A stretch of 64,000 nucleotides of DNA. Source: Pseudopithomyces maydicus (taxonomy: Eukaryota; Ascomycota; Dothideomycetes; Pleosporales; Didymosphaeriaceae). Shown here in pieces: positions 54,166-64,000 of this stretch. Both the position numbers and the translations under genes were made by a program. The first letter of the stretch is position 1. The number at the start of each line of letters is the position of its first letter. The notes beneath the pieces are model-generated. The model did not search any database. It was not told the DNA's origin and saw only the letters and a program-made list of their open reading frames with translations. The DNA is taken from NCBI GenBank assembly GCA_026873275.1, contig JANTUC010000006.1:1240001-1304000 (forward strand), given 5' to 3'.

Positions 54166-55732
54166 ATGAAGAGCTGGCTTAGTCCTGAGAACGCGCAGCC
54201 TCAGGCGAAGCAGGGGATCGGGTACGTCTATCTGCTCTACAAATGGACCGTAACTGACATGGTGTAGCGCTGAAAGAGATGACGAGCCAGCTACCAGCGA
54301 TGTACCGAAACCGCCGAACAGTCCCGCAGACTTTTATAGGGCGCAATCTGTAATCGATCGCCGAATCCATATCATGGGGTTGGGGAGCGTTGGCAAGTGG
54401 GTTGCGCATTCACTCAAGGGGATACCCAATGCGCCACCAGTGACCTTGGTCTTCCATAACCGAAAAAAATTGGAAGAGTGGGAAAAATCGCCTAAGAGGC
54501 TGCAGTGCATTACGGACGGGGATACCGAAAGGCGCGAAGATTTTGATGCAGAACTGGCGATACCGCGGTTCAGATTTCATGGCAAAGAAATCGGGTTGCG
54601 CGCCGGTACCACACCCCAGGAGACTTCTGAAGCCCAGTCGCAAGCTCCGGAAGAACCTGGAATCATTTATGGAGAGTCTGAAGAGCCAATCAATTCGCTC
54701 ATACTATGCATGAAGTCGACCCAGGTTCTTTCGGCACTGTCTTCAGTGAAGCACCGCTTGCATAAGGAGTCTGTCATCTGTTTCTTGCAGAATGGAATGG
54801 GGACCGTGGAAGCGGTGAGCCAAGAGATATTCCCAGACGTTGCGACACGACCGCATTATATGGTGGGCATCAACTCCCATGGCATGCATGAGACCGACGA
54901 TCCGTTCACCGTCGTCCATGCTGGGTTTGGGAGCATCGCTCTCGGGATACTGCCTAACGAAAGGATCCGTGAGCCTGCACCATACGCGCCTAAGTCACAG
55001 GCGTACAGTTCCCAATCACCCGCTGAGCCAACCTATCCCGCAAATCCAGATCCTTCGACGCCACCTCCCACCCCGGCGACCTTCCAATTTACTCCAAATC
55101 AGAGGTACCTTCTACGAACGCTCCTCCGCACTCCGGTCTTGTGTGCCACAGGGTTTTCTCCGCCAGACCTGCTCCAGTTGCAGTTGGAGAAGTTGGTGGT
55201 CAACTGCATAATCAACCCGCTCACGGTTATGCTTGATGCTCGAAATGGGTCCATCCTATACAACTACTCTCTCACTCGCGTTATGCGCCTTCTCCTTTCC
55301 GAAATCGCGGCTGTGATACGCTCACTCCCTGAGCTTCAGCACATTCCAAATGTACAGCAACGCTTCGACACCGGACGTCTGGAATCTGTTGTCGTGGGCA
55401 TCGCCAATAGCACCCGAGATAACATCTCCAGCATGCTTGCAGATGTTCGGGCAGGCAAGCAGACGGAGATTGATTACATCAATGGGTATATCGTGAAGAA
55501 GGGAGAGGAACTGGGCATCAAGTGCTTCATGAACTATATGCTGATGCATATGGTGAAGGGTAAGCGTGCGGTGATCAGTTTCGAGATGGGTGATGGGGTC
55601 CCATTCGTGGAGGCTAGATCGAGAGAGGAGGAGCTCGTTATCAAGGATGTATTAGGAGAGGATGTGCCTCTGGCGGATGTGATTCCTAAGGCGGAGGTAG
55701 AGAGTAGGAGGCCCAAGGAGGAGGACAGGTAA
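54166..55732 (+). CDS. 2-dehydropantoate 2-reductase family protein (PanE/ApbA), long form
   Basis: Exon 1 (54166-54221, MKSWLSPENAQPQAKQGIG) joins exon 2 at 54268 by a 46-nt intron; total 506 aa. The Rossmann fold shows IHIMGLGSVGKWVAHSL, the usual GxGxxG variant, then ILCMKSTQV, NGMGTVEAV and the C-terminal helical domain with EKLVVNCIINPLTVMLDARNGS and TEIDYINGYIVKKGEELG, close to the ketopantoate reductase C-domain. It reduces ketopantoate to pantoate in CoA synthesis, or is a paralogue acting on another 2-keto acid. A long insert (APKSQAYSSQSPAEP...) lies between the domains. A sequence upstream of the first GxG is open in frame only thanks to exon 1. Confidence 0.85.
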
Positions 55733-56138
55733 TGAACTATGTGTATACTACCTAAGATGTTGATGTGCAATGCGATGAACCAAAGACTCGGTGGTGTTCC
55801 CAAGCTCGTCTTCAATGCAATACCAATCACCTTTATCCTCGACGGTGCTTCCAAGATCCTCGCATAATTACCATGAGCCAAACTAACCGTGGCTATTACA
55901 TACAGCACCTACTCGCTCTGGATCAAGGGAAGAACGGGTCTGTTCCTGAGGCTCCGCCGGCGGACCAATTGCATGTCTCTCTTTCCCACGCTCCGGCCGC
56001 CTCGGCTTAACCCCGACGCCGATCCTTCTCGAACCCGAGCTCTAGCTTTTGCCATCTTCCATAACAGTCCCTCCTCGCCATCACCACATCGCAGTCCTAT
56101 TCCCTCTCCCACTACCAACACCCCACATCACATCCAAA
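55733..56138. other. Intergenic
   Basis: 3' UTR of the reductase and promoter of the next gene. Nothing else seen. Confidence 0.5.
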
Positions 56139-56742
56139 ATGCCTCGTCAACGTGGAGGAGCTGCCCCCCTCGCCGCCCGACGGCTGCCCCGGCCAGGCCT
56201 GCTGCCCCGGCTCCTGCGCCCGCCCGTCACTCTTCCACCGCTGCCCACCCGCCGGCTCAACAGGCACCCGCGCCAGTCCAGCAAGCGCCTGCTCCCCAGG
56301 CCAGCCAGGGCCCCGGACTTTTCGGACAGATGGCCAGCACTGCTGCGTAAGTGTTGATTCCTGGACGTGGTTGTGGGAAATTAGTCGCGGAACAAACATT
56401 GCGCCGGACCGAATGAACATTCTTGCCACTTGTCCCATAGATCGATACATCGAGACCAAGCGCTAACGGAACAACAGCGGTGTCGCAGTCGGATCCTCCA
56501 TCGGCCACGCCATCGGTGGCTTCTTCAGCGGCGGTAGCTCTGCGCCTGCCGAGGCGTCGCCCCAGAACACCGACTTCGCACAGCAGCACCAGCAGGCGCA
56601 GCAGTCGCAGCCGACTGGCGTTTGCGCTGGCGACATCAAGAACTTCAACACTTGCATGACGGAGAACAACGGCAACTTGACCATCTGCGGGTGGTACCTG
56701 GATCAGTTGAAGGCCTGCCAGCAGGCGGCGAGTCAGTACTAG
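56139..56742 (+). CDS. MIX17: Mitochondrial twin CX9C protein, Mix17/CHCHD2-like, with apparent frame break
   Basis: Exon 1 (56139-56346) and exon 2 (56478-56742), 157 aa if one base is added at the C6 run 56164-56169. Before the run, MPRQRGGA; after it, one base out of frame, a Pro/Ala-rich stretch like Mix17 N-termini (PAPARHSSTAAHPPAQQ). Exon 2 gives GVAVGSSIGHAIGGFFSG, then CAGDIKNFNTC and CGWYLDQLKAC, the two CX9C pairs that form disulfides via Mia40 in the intermembrane space. Yeast Mix17 and human CHCHD2/10 belong here and influence respiration and cristae. The frame break matches the pattern seen in neighbouring genes. Confidence 0.85.
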
Positions 56743-57826
56743 AGAGGGGGTTGCATAATATAAGAGAGTTGGAGAGGTTAAGGGGGTGGGGGCCTGCCGA
56801 GGATTGGATATTCCCTATGCGGAATGAGGTCGCATTGGGACTGAGAGGTCTGCAAGGGACATGGGTAGCCTGCATTTGATTTGAGCTGCATTTGAGCCAT
56901 GAAGGGGAGAATGATAGTGATATGTATAGTATTGCAATTACACACAGTCACCACTTTCCATGAACAAAAACTAGTCCTTGAATTCTAAACAATTGATAGT
57001 AGTGGCAGGAGAACGTATTCATTGCTCATCGGATAGCAGTACAACAAGTCGAAACGAAATTCCTTCGATCTTACGTGGGATTACGGCTCTCAAGTGAGTA
57101 GGCAAACAGGAAGAAAATAGACTAGTAGACTGGAACGTTTGCCTAAAACACGGTCTGTGCTGATTTGTATGAACACAATAATCTTCTGGACAGATGTAAA
57201 GAGACTACTACTACTATCACTACATCGTGGACAATACCTTTAGTGTCTCTACTTTTTCGGGACTTTTGAAGCTACGCATACTTCGTCGATTGTCAGTAAG
57301 TAAAAGTAACTCATAATTACGATCTAGTTAAATGTGGGAGCTTCATTTGCATCAGTATTGCACACCAATTTCTTGGAGACGGATTATCGGGAGAAAAGGC
57401 GGTTGCTGACAAGCCCAATGGTACTTTTTGTAGCGGTGTATGTGTGGCTTGTGTTAAGGCCAGCTCTACTTCAGCCTTACACATGGACTACACAGCCATG
57501 TCGGATCCGAATCGGGGCGTAATATGAGGCTGACAAGCATGGTATTGGCCAATTGAAGATACCATACAGGACAGCCAAGAAGAAAATATGTACCATTTCG
57601 CCCGTAAGAACAATTCACCCAATCAAGCTGGATATTCAGGAGACACCTTCCTAAATCCGTGACCTCGCCTTCATGCACGAGAGACATATCGGTCAAGTCT
57701 CAGGCGACCACGAGGGCGCATGCTTTTCTTGAAATAGGGTGACAAGATAATTCGCACAAAGACTAAAGATACAACTTGTCGTCTGGTCCCTTCGATAATC
57801 AACAAACGACTTGATCGACTTGAAAC
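56743..57826. other. AT-rich intergenic
   Basis: No convincing gene between the MIX17-like and membrane protein genes. A short frame at 57334-57522 is not supported by anything. Confidence 0.5.
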
Positions 57827-58786
57827 ATGACTACCACTACAGTGGTTCTACCACTTACGACAACCTTTACTGTTCCAGTGGATTGCCAGCAAAATACCCT
57901 GCTTATATATGGAGAGACTCAATTTTTCAAACAAGGCGGTGATAACACTGCAAGCTGTTTTCCATCTGCGTACCCTTTTGACATCACGTCGATTGTGTAT
58001 TCGCCTGGCATTTGCCCTGGAGGGTGGACAAGTGCTTGCGAGGCTCCTATCACGCTTGAGGGTTCGGTCCAAGATGTTGTAAGCTGCTGTCCTCGGTAAG
58101 TGCACCATTGTTACCTTGCGGATTCATCTCAACTAATGCTAGACATCAAGATCGATGACATGTGCGACCTCGACTGACGAGCATGATTGGGAGACTCAGC
58201 TCGGATGTGTTTCACACTACTCAATCGAAAGCTTGTGGAGCATGGTATCTTCTTCGTCGTCTGTCAGCAGCATGTACCAGCGACACATCATGATCGTAGC
58301 TGCGGCGGTAAGTTCTTGGGCTACACCCGCGGAAAACGTTCAAGACTAAGCGTACATGTCTAGACTACTACAGAATCAACTTCCCAAACATCCGTTTCGT
58401 CATCATCGTCATCGTCGTCGTCGAGCACGGTATCTAACACAGGTTCCAATGCGACCCCATCGGCAACAAACACATCGAGTAATACCGAAAATGGGCTGTC
58501 CAAGGGAGCGACCGCAGGAATAGCAGTCGGGGCTGTAGCAGGCATAGCAGTTCTTGCTTTGTTGGCTTACATCGCCTGGCTCATGCGAAAGAGACAAAAG
58601 AACCAGTCTGGTTATGAACCAGCGGCTGTAGGCTTTGCGCAATCGCCACCGAAGCCAACGTATTCGCAGGTCCCGGGATATATGCATTCACCGACACAAC
58701 ACGCATATCAGACACCGCCACAGCATGCATATCAGACGCCACAACAATACAATGTTCCTCCCGCGGAACTTCCAGAGAGGTCTTGA
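57827..58786 (+). CDS. Ser-rich single-pass membrane protein, mucin/WSC-like layout
   Basis: Exons 57827-58095, 58151-58307 and 58364-58786 give 282 aa. No clear signal peptide is visible; the start (MTTTTVVLPLTTTFTVPVDC) is Thr-rich and the true start may lie upstream. A Cys-containing extracellular part (DCQQN, SCFPSAYPFD, ICPGGWTSAC, SCCPRSMTC) precedes a Ser/Thr stretch (SQTSVSSSSSSSSSSTVS), a Gly/Ala-rich transmembrane helix (GAVAGIAVLALLAYIAWLM), then basic MRKRQK and a Tyr/Pro/Gln-rich cytoplasmic tail (HAYQTPPQHAYQTPQQY). This layout is usual for fungal cell-wall-sensor-like or mucin-like surface proteins. Biochemical role unknown. Confidence 0.72.
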
Positions 58787-59128
58787 TGCAATTTTCATCA
58801 AGTGCGGTGGGTTCTGTATCGAAACGGAGGCTATGGACCTGGATATACCCTTGTATGTTGCGTTAGTCGTGCATTGTATTACAGCGTTATTGTATTCTCG
58901 ACGCCATTATTGGTACGCAAATCTTTCCTTGTTTAATCGATTCTTGTAAATATCGACTCTTGTAGTAACAATTCGCGCTGTCTATAATCAACGAATAGAA
59001 ATCGAATCTCCCGATAGTCTCACGCCATAAAACGGCCACAATACTTATAAAGACTGAGAATGTGTCGATACCCTCGCCAAATGGTTCTTTCATAGAATCA
59101 TCGCTCTTGGTTCTGATGCACAGGGGTT
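58787..59128. other. Intergenic
   Basis: Short space between convergent genes; 3' UTRs. Nothing else seen. Confidence 0.5.
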
Positions 59129-60145
59129 TCATTTCTCCAACGTTTTCCGCGCCCGCCGACACATCTCTTTCAAAGCCGTCACCTCCCTCTTCGCCTTCTC
59201 CCCCTCCACCACAATCTCCTCTAGAGCCTCCACGTCCTGCAAAATTACCTTTCCTCCATGGTGAAACGCATTAAACTGATGATAGGGCAAAGGAGCCGCA
59301 TCCTTATCCAGCCCCTCCATAATCTTCGCCGTAGCCCACGACCCCATGAACCACGATAGCACCTTCCCGAACCACCCAAACCGCGGGAAATTCAACACCT
59401 CCTTTTGCGCCTGTAGTAACAAGTTCCACGACTCCCCGCTCTGCTTCAAGTGCGGCCATGCCGCCCACCCCTCAAGATGCCACGCGATAAGCTGCGGGAC
59501 GACGACTGGCATCAAGTTCCCCACCATGGCAGGCACCCGCTGGACTTTCAACCGCCCATTCGGGAGGTACACGCTCTCGATTTTCTTCATGAGCTCAGGC
59601 GAGGGACCAACAACCGTAAGCCCAGCCTGTTTCCCCACATGCGCGTAGAAAAGGTTCGCCTTCGCAACCAACTCCCTATCCGCAGCCGGCGGCACCGAAA
59701 TCATCTCCGTGGGCTGATGCGCCAACATACTAATCGCCAGCACAAGTCTCTTCTTGTCGATATTCATAACGCTAGCATAGTGCTGCTCCATGTCCAACCC
59801 CACGGCATCGTACATGACAAAGGTAGAAGGCTCATCGCGGATGAGATCGCCCACTGCTTTTAACGTCGCGACGCCGCCTTCGGAGCGCGCCGCGTGGCCA
59901 TCCAGGGTATCGAATACGCAGAAGAATTTCTCGCCGGCCACGGCGGCGGTGCTCTCGACGACGCGGTAGGAAGAGAAGGTTTGCAAAGTGTTGGATTTGT
60001 AGTCGTAGAGGTGCTTTGGGGGAAGGAAGGCCGGGGTTCGGTTGGGGCGCACGAGGTAGGTTATTTCGGCGGCGGAGGAGAGGAGGTAGCCTTGGGAGAG
60101 GCCGACGGCGCCGCAGCCGACGATGAGGATTTTGGGTCTGGACAT
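59129..60145 (-). CDS. Ketopantoate reductase-like protein (PanE/ApbA family), short form
   Basis: Single exon, 338 aa, from ATG at 60145. MSRPKILIVGCGAVGLSQGYLL is a classic Rossmann GxGxxG start, followed by the ITYLVRPNRTPAF segment that contacts NADP phosphate. Later motifs include FFCVFDTLDGHA and, near residues 135-170, LVLAISMLAHQPTEMI. The C-terminal helical domain (LMPVVVPQLIAWHLEGW) is less typical of true ketopantoate reductases, so the substrate may differ. It belongs to the same superfamily as the gene at 54166 but is clearly a separate subfamily. Located 3.4 kb from it, in the opposite direction. Confidence 0.8.
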   Translation of the reverse strand: MSRPKILIVGCGAVGLSQGYLLSSAAEITYLVRPNRTPAFLPPKHLYDYKSNTLQTFSSYRVVESTAAVAGEKFFCVFDTLDGHAARSEGGVATLKAVGDLIRDEPSTFVMYDAVGLDMEQHYASVMNIDKKRLVLAISMLAHQPTEMISVPPAADRELVAKANLFYAHVGKQAGLTVVGPSPELMKKIESVYLPNGRLKVQRVPAMVGNLMPVVVPQLIAWHLEGWAAWPHLKQSGESWNLLLQAQKEVLNFPRFGWFGKVLSWFMGSWATAKIMEGLDKDAAPLPYHQFNAFHHGGKVILQDVEALEEIVVEGEKAKREVTALKEMCRRARKTLEK

Positions 60146-62278
60146 TGTAGGGAGGGGTGTGTGATCTGTTGTTGTGGATTTTGGTGGGGGTTGGATGGGA
60201 TGGGATATATTGCTGTTCTTATAGATGTGTATAGTTTGTAAGCTTTCTGGTAAATGTGGATTCTTTATGATGCGTGCAGATGGTCATACAATATTCGTCC
60301 GATGAATGAATGGTAGAAGCTTAGAGATGACATCTGGTTTCAGACTGATACATGCTTGTATAGACCAATCTGTATACCATCCTGGGTAAAAGTTCGCAGT
60401 CGGTGTGAGTAGTCAGCTGGAGCGGATTTCGTCCGGGCACCGACAAACGATCATGATATACACATGCTAGCAACAATGCGTCAGCCTCTGCAAAAAGATG
60501 TGCAATTATCGCACACTCTCTCTCTTCTCATTGGGCTGCAATAGAAGTGCGGTATAACAAATGATTATGATGATACACACATGCTAGCAACAATTCGTCA
60601 GCCTCTGCAAAAATTGTGCAATTGTTACGGTCTCTCTCTTTTCATTGGGCTGCAGTAGGAGTGCAGTATATATATTGAGGAGCGGCCGGCAAATCACGAG
60701 TTTCTCGTCAGACTCGGTGCCCAGAATCATCTTACACCAATCAGCATCCAGCACCCCGTGCTACTACCTCGATTTAACTTTCCTCCGTCCCTCTCCATTC
60801 CTACCCTATTCCTTCCTCGAAACCATCCCTACCCACGATCTCCATGGCTAAACCCTCTCCATCTACTATTCCGAGTTTCTTTATTCCCACAAACCACTTC
60901 CACAATGCTCACACTGGTAGCACACAACCCCGCGTAAACCTAGTGCATAGTATCTGCAATTATACATAGGATCGATTAGCCTTTGACCACCTACCCCAAA
61001 ATCATACGATGAGTACCAGTATGTATAGGTGGCCTAGGCACACGCAACCACCTCCCTGCACACCACACACCCGCCATGCACGCACATGATGGCCCCCTCT
61101 CCCTTCCCATCCAGCTAAACCCCCATGAGCTCTAGCGCACCCACTGCCCTGCATAACGCGCGTGACGTCGCACGTGGGAGGAAACGCAAACTGCCGATCT
61201 ATCACAAGCGACCCTGACGTACCTATGTACGTGTGTAGCACGTTCCTGCCTTGACATGGCTGGGGGTCAAAACGCATTCCCTAATTCACAAACGCCGCTA
61301 GCTACATAGCGCCGTACATGTACATAGGTACCAATCTCGTGATGGTGTGATACCTACCTACATACGTGTAGATATAGTTTTATTCCATTTAGGCGTGTGG
61401 AGCCTAGGCCGCGCTAGACGGGGGCGGTTCGCCGGGCTAGGTGGGTGGAAGCTTGGTATTGGGAGGGACGAAGGAAAACGTTTGGTGTGGCGCAGACGAG
61501 GTACTGGGACCTGAGTCGGGGAACCAATAGTCTGGGAGGAGAGGAATTGTGTTTGACGGAGCAGGTGCATGGAAAGGGCGCGATCTGCGTGTGGGATAAA
61601 AGCAAATTTCGCGCGGGCGGATTGAATCGTCGGTCGTTCCTCTACGCTCGGCGTGGTGGCATGGATTTGCGGCACAGGCGCAGGGTCGCCGGGTGACAAT
61701 CGGTGACGATGCCATCGGCCGAGTTGGGCAAGTATCAGCGCGAGGGCGAGAAGGTCGTTGTATTGGCAAAGGTGGCGCTGTTGGGCAGGAACTAAGGAGT
61801 GAGTGTGAGAGAGAGGAAAGCGCAGTGGGTATGTTTTGTGTTTGCATTGTTTTGATGCTGGTGACATGCCATAGTAAAGTAGACAGGAGCCCGCAGATTT
61901 AGCCAGGCTGAGAAACAGACGCCTTTGATATCCCGACCCCAGATAGTTATAAAGGAAACACCCCCTAGAAAAAAAACCCCCGTGCAAAAGTATTAGGAAA
62001 TGTCATGTCCATGCATGGGGCCTGTAAACCCCACGACCCACGTGCAACCGTCAATGCCATTCCCCCCATCTATGGCCGGACTGCTTCATGCTGTGATCGA
62101 TCTGGTGTGGAATAGGAACACGCAAAGGCCGCAATTATCGGCCTGGTCATTCCTGAGGTAGGTGGGGATATCATGCGTGGTGAGGGGAATCAGGAAGAGC
62201 AACGTGTGGTATCGTGCTGCGAGCAGCTTCGGTATCGGAAGAAGAAGATGATGCGGAGAGGAAGGTGGGCAAGCGCTT
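60146..62278. other. Long intergenic region
   Basis: Contains the tandem repeat described separately (60457-60671). A 209-aa frame at 61358-61987 on the minus strand is rich in Arg/Ser/Pro/His, overlaps plus-strand frames and matches nothing. Short GTAGGTAC/CTACCTAC motifs are scattered between 61318 and 61366. No supported gene. Confidence 0.45.
60457..60671 (+). repeat. Imperfect tandem direct repeat, two copies of about 98 bases
   Basis: Copy 1 (about 60457-60555) and copy 2 (about 60575-60671) share CACATGCTAGCAACAAT, CGTCAGCCTCTGCAAAAA, CTCTCTCTT, CATTGGGCTGCA and the ending GTGC(A/G)GTATA. The second copy is followed by a TATATATA element. Confidence 0.85.
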
Positions 62279-62644
62279 TCATGCCTGGACCTTCTTCTCG
62301 CTGATGGCCTTGGGCCGGAAGACGGCGTCCTGGCCGGACATGCGTCGCGCGAGGGCGCGGTCGAGCTTTGCGCCGAGAGCGAGCTTGCTCATTTTTTCCG
62401 TCTTCTCGTTGTTGAGCATGTAGCGCTGCTGGACGAGGCGCTTGTCCTCGAGGCGCTCGAAGCCGTCGTTCCACGACTTGATCTCCTGGGCCTTGGGGTC
62501 CCCGGCGGTGGACGAGGCGGTCGAGAGGTGTGAAGGTGCGACCGAGGGCGTCAGGGTGGGCGCGGTGCTGTAGGTCGACATGCGTGTGGAGGCGCGGTTG
62601 CCGGTGGACTGGGGGGTTTTCTGGTCAGAGCTGGGTTGGGACAT
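62279..62644 (-). CDS. Small conserved-looking charged protein, uncharacterised
   Basis: Single exon, 121 aa, from ATG at 62644; the longer frame to 62749 runs through a His/Gln microsatellite and starts at an unlikely site. The N-terminal half is Ser/Thr/Pro-rich. The C-terminal half is a highly charged helix (EIKSWNDGFERLEDKRLVQQRYMLNNEKTEKMSKLALGAKLDRALARRM) with the dense, even residue use of a conserved domain. I do not recognise the family. It may be a small cytosolic or nuclear protein; function is unknown. Confidence 0.6.
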   Translation of the reverse strand: MSQPSSDQKTPQSTGNRASTRMSTYSTAPTLTPSVAPSHLSTASSTAGDPKAQEIKSWNDGFERLEDKRLVQQRYMLNNEKTEKMSKLALGAKLDRALARRMSGQDAVFRPKAISEKKVQA

Positions 62645-62662
62645 TGTGTGGGCGGGTGGGTG

Positions 62663-62706
62663 GTGTTGGTGCTGGTGCTGGTGCTGGTGCTGGTGTTGTT
62701 GCTGTT
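62663..62706 (+). repeat. (GTGCTG)n/(GTT) microsatellite
   Basis: About seven copies of a GTGCTG-like hexamer followed by GTTGTTGCTGTTG, upstream of the small protein gene, in its 5' UTR or promoter. Confidence 0.8.
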
Positions 62707-62776
62707 GTTTTGTGGGAAGGACGGGCAAGTATAGATACCGCAGGTACAAGTGCAGGTAATTGTCGGCAAAAGAACA

Positions 62777-62799
62777 GGGCAGGCAGGCAGGCAGGCAGA
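62777..62799 (+). repeat. (GGCA)5 microsatellite
   Basis: Five perfect GGCA units, a simple tetranucleotide repeat. Confidence 0.8.
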
Positions 62800-64000
62800 C
62801 GATTGGACCAGAAATAGGGGAGGGCTGAAACGGCGCAAAGACGTAAGAATAGTGGAGCTACTTACACTGGCCAGGATGGGCCTGGATGATTCCAAAGAGT
62901 TCGTCATGGTGACAAGGGCGCAGGAGGGTGCAGGAGCGTGTGGTGTGTTTCGGAGGCTGGAGGAGCGGCCGGCAAGGCGAGTCTTATTGCCGCCACGGAG
63001 AGTTTGGGGGCGTGGCTACGGGGGCGCTGGACGGGCTGGCAGGCGCGCCAAAGGAAAAGAGGACGGGCCGGTAGTCTGGGTAGTTTGGGTAGTTTGGGTA
63101 GTCTGGGTGCAGGTGCAGGAGCGGGTGCGAGTCGTGGCCGCAAGGTGCGCGCAGAAAAGTCGGTGCTGTGCCTAGGGTTTCACACCTCTCCAAGGGAGCG
63201 GATCGGCAAGGGGTGCGCGACGGCCGATTGACGAAGAGGGTGTGAGGTGGGAGGGAGCTGCGGACCGTGAAGGAGACGGCGCGCTTTTCTGCTTGCTGGT
63301 GAATGCCCTGTGGCGCGGCGCAGCGGGTAGTCTAGGTAGGTAGACGCGGTAAGAGAAGCGCGGCCGCTTGCTTGCTACATATATCTTTCACCTCTGCGGT
63401 AGACTATCTGTGCTGCCGGCCGAGCAGCGGCCCTTTGACTGTACTCGGACGCACTCTGAAACAACGCGCCCTGAGCGCACAGGGGTCGTCTTTGTGACTC
63501 TCCGAACAGCCACGCCGCCCACCCGCCATTCATTGTCATCAGCACGCCGCTGCCACGTTGTGCGGCCCTGAGCCCCCGCAGTGGCTCGAGTCGTTCGAGT
63601 ACCCGTAGGTACATGGTTCGTTGTCTCTCCACAACACCACCACGGCGAGTCTTTCATCGCCTCCCTCTCATCTCGCCTTCTTTACCGGCCAACGTCACAA
63701 TGAACACCCCCGTCCGCCTTCAGTCGTGACATAACGCACCTCTTTCATGCATCTGCAGCTAATGTCTAGCATGCGTGTCGCACAGCCAACCAACCACCTG
63801 CAAGATTGTGCCGCCATGTGGCAGCGATAGTATCCCGTGTCCCGTGCAGCCATTAGAATATTACAATTACACGTTTGATTATCGCAGCATTCTACATCCG
63901 GCCAAACCTACCGTGCGCAACGCCTTGCCGGGTTCCACATTAGCCTCCAGCCCATACTCCGGCCCTGGACCACAGGTAAATTTAGAGACGGACGCCGTTC
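62800..64000. other. Right edge, no supported gene
   Basis: GC-rich DNA with four tandem copies of a GTAGTYTGG nonamer at 63071-63107. Frames on both strands are Arg/Pro/Ala-rich shadows. A gene may begin beyond the right end, but nothing here is convincing. Confidence 0.45.

Noticed and set aside
61358..61987. 209-aa frame
   Set aside because: Pro/Ser/Arg/His-rich, competing plus-strand frames, no recognised domain; spacing suggests chance.
1..64000. CRISPR, insertion sequences, phage, operons
   Set aside because: The DNA is eukaryotic (introns, histone-fold and SCF proteins). No spaced repeat array or transposase was seen.

Overview
This window looks like nuclear DNA of a filamentous ascomycete, most likely a Dothideomycete. 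The evidence is short introns with GTRNGT donors, CTRAC branch sites and YAG acceptors, densely packed genes on both strands, and Pezizomycotina-type families: HET-domain and NACHT/STAND proteins, Zn2Cys6 regulators, Sulfotransfer_4, GH3, F-box, CENP-T and a Sec2-type GEF. Exon structures were built by hand from frame continuity, splice signals and family motifs. No alignments or transcripts were available.

Layout. 1-9 kb: 3' end of an FAD-linked oxidoreductase, a Myb-like gene, a SIRT4-type sirtuin and a secreted GH3 beta-glucosidase. 9.8-14 kb: a HET-domain gene and a NACHT/STAND gene, tail to tail with overlapping stop codons, a plausible allorecognition/cell-death pair. 15-16.6 kb: a secreted Vps62-like protein. 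17-26 kb: an AT-richer accessory stretch with an MFS transporter, a Zn2Cys6 regulator, a sulfotransferase-fold gene, a gene-poor tract and an unusual tRNA-His-like gene. 26-31 kb: a mercaptopyruvate sulfurtransferase, APC11, two unassigned genes and a flavin-reductase-like gene. 32-43 kb: F-box, VMA22, SURF1, CENP-T, CMS1, a UBX protein and Rac. 44-64 kb: unassigned genes, SEC2, an LRP1/C1D exosome cofactor, two PanE/ApbA reductases, a MIX17-like CX9C protein, a Ser-rich single-pass membrane protein and a small conserved protein.

Most of 26-63 kb is housekeeping: mitosis (APC11, CENP-T), ribosome and RNA processing (CMS1, LRP1), respiration and mitochondria (SURF1, MIX17), V-ATPase assembly (VMA22), polarity and secretion (Rac, SEC2), and ER/p97 quality control (UBX). 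Many are in divergent or convergent pairs with short gaps. 9-26 kb is the accessory part, with self/non-self, transport, regulation and secreted functions.

Two things matter most. First, the tRNA-His-like gene carries, besides a canonical anticodon-loop intron, a 61-nt insertion exactly between T-stem and T-loop, with spliceosomal-intron-like ends and a branch-like motif. Second, eight otherwise intact conserved genes carry 1-2 nt frame breaks, seven of them in runs of five or more C. The simplest reading is undercalled C homopolymers in the assembly, not pseudogenes, so protein predictions here need that caveat.
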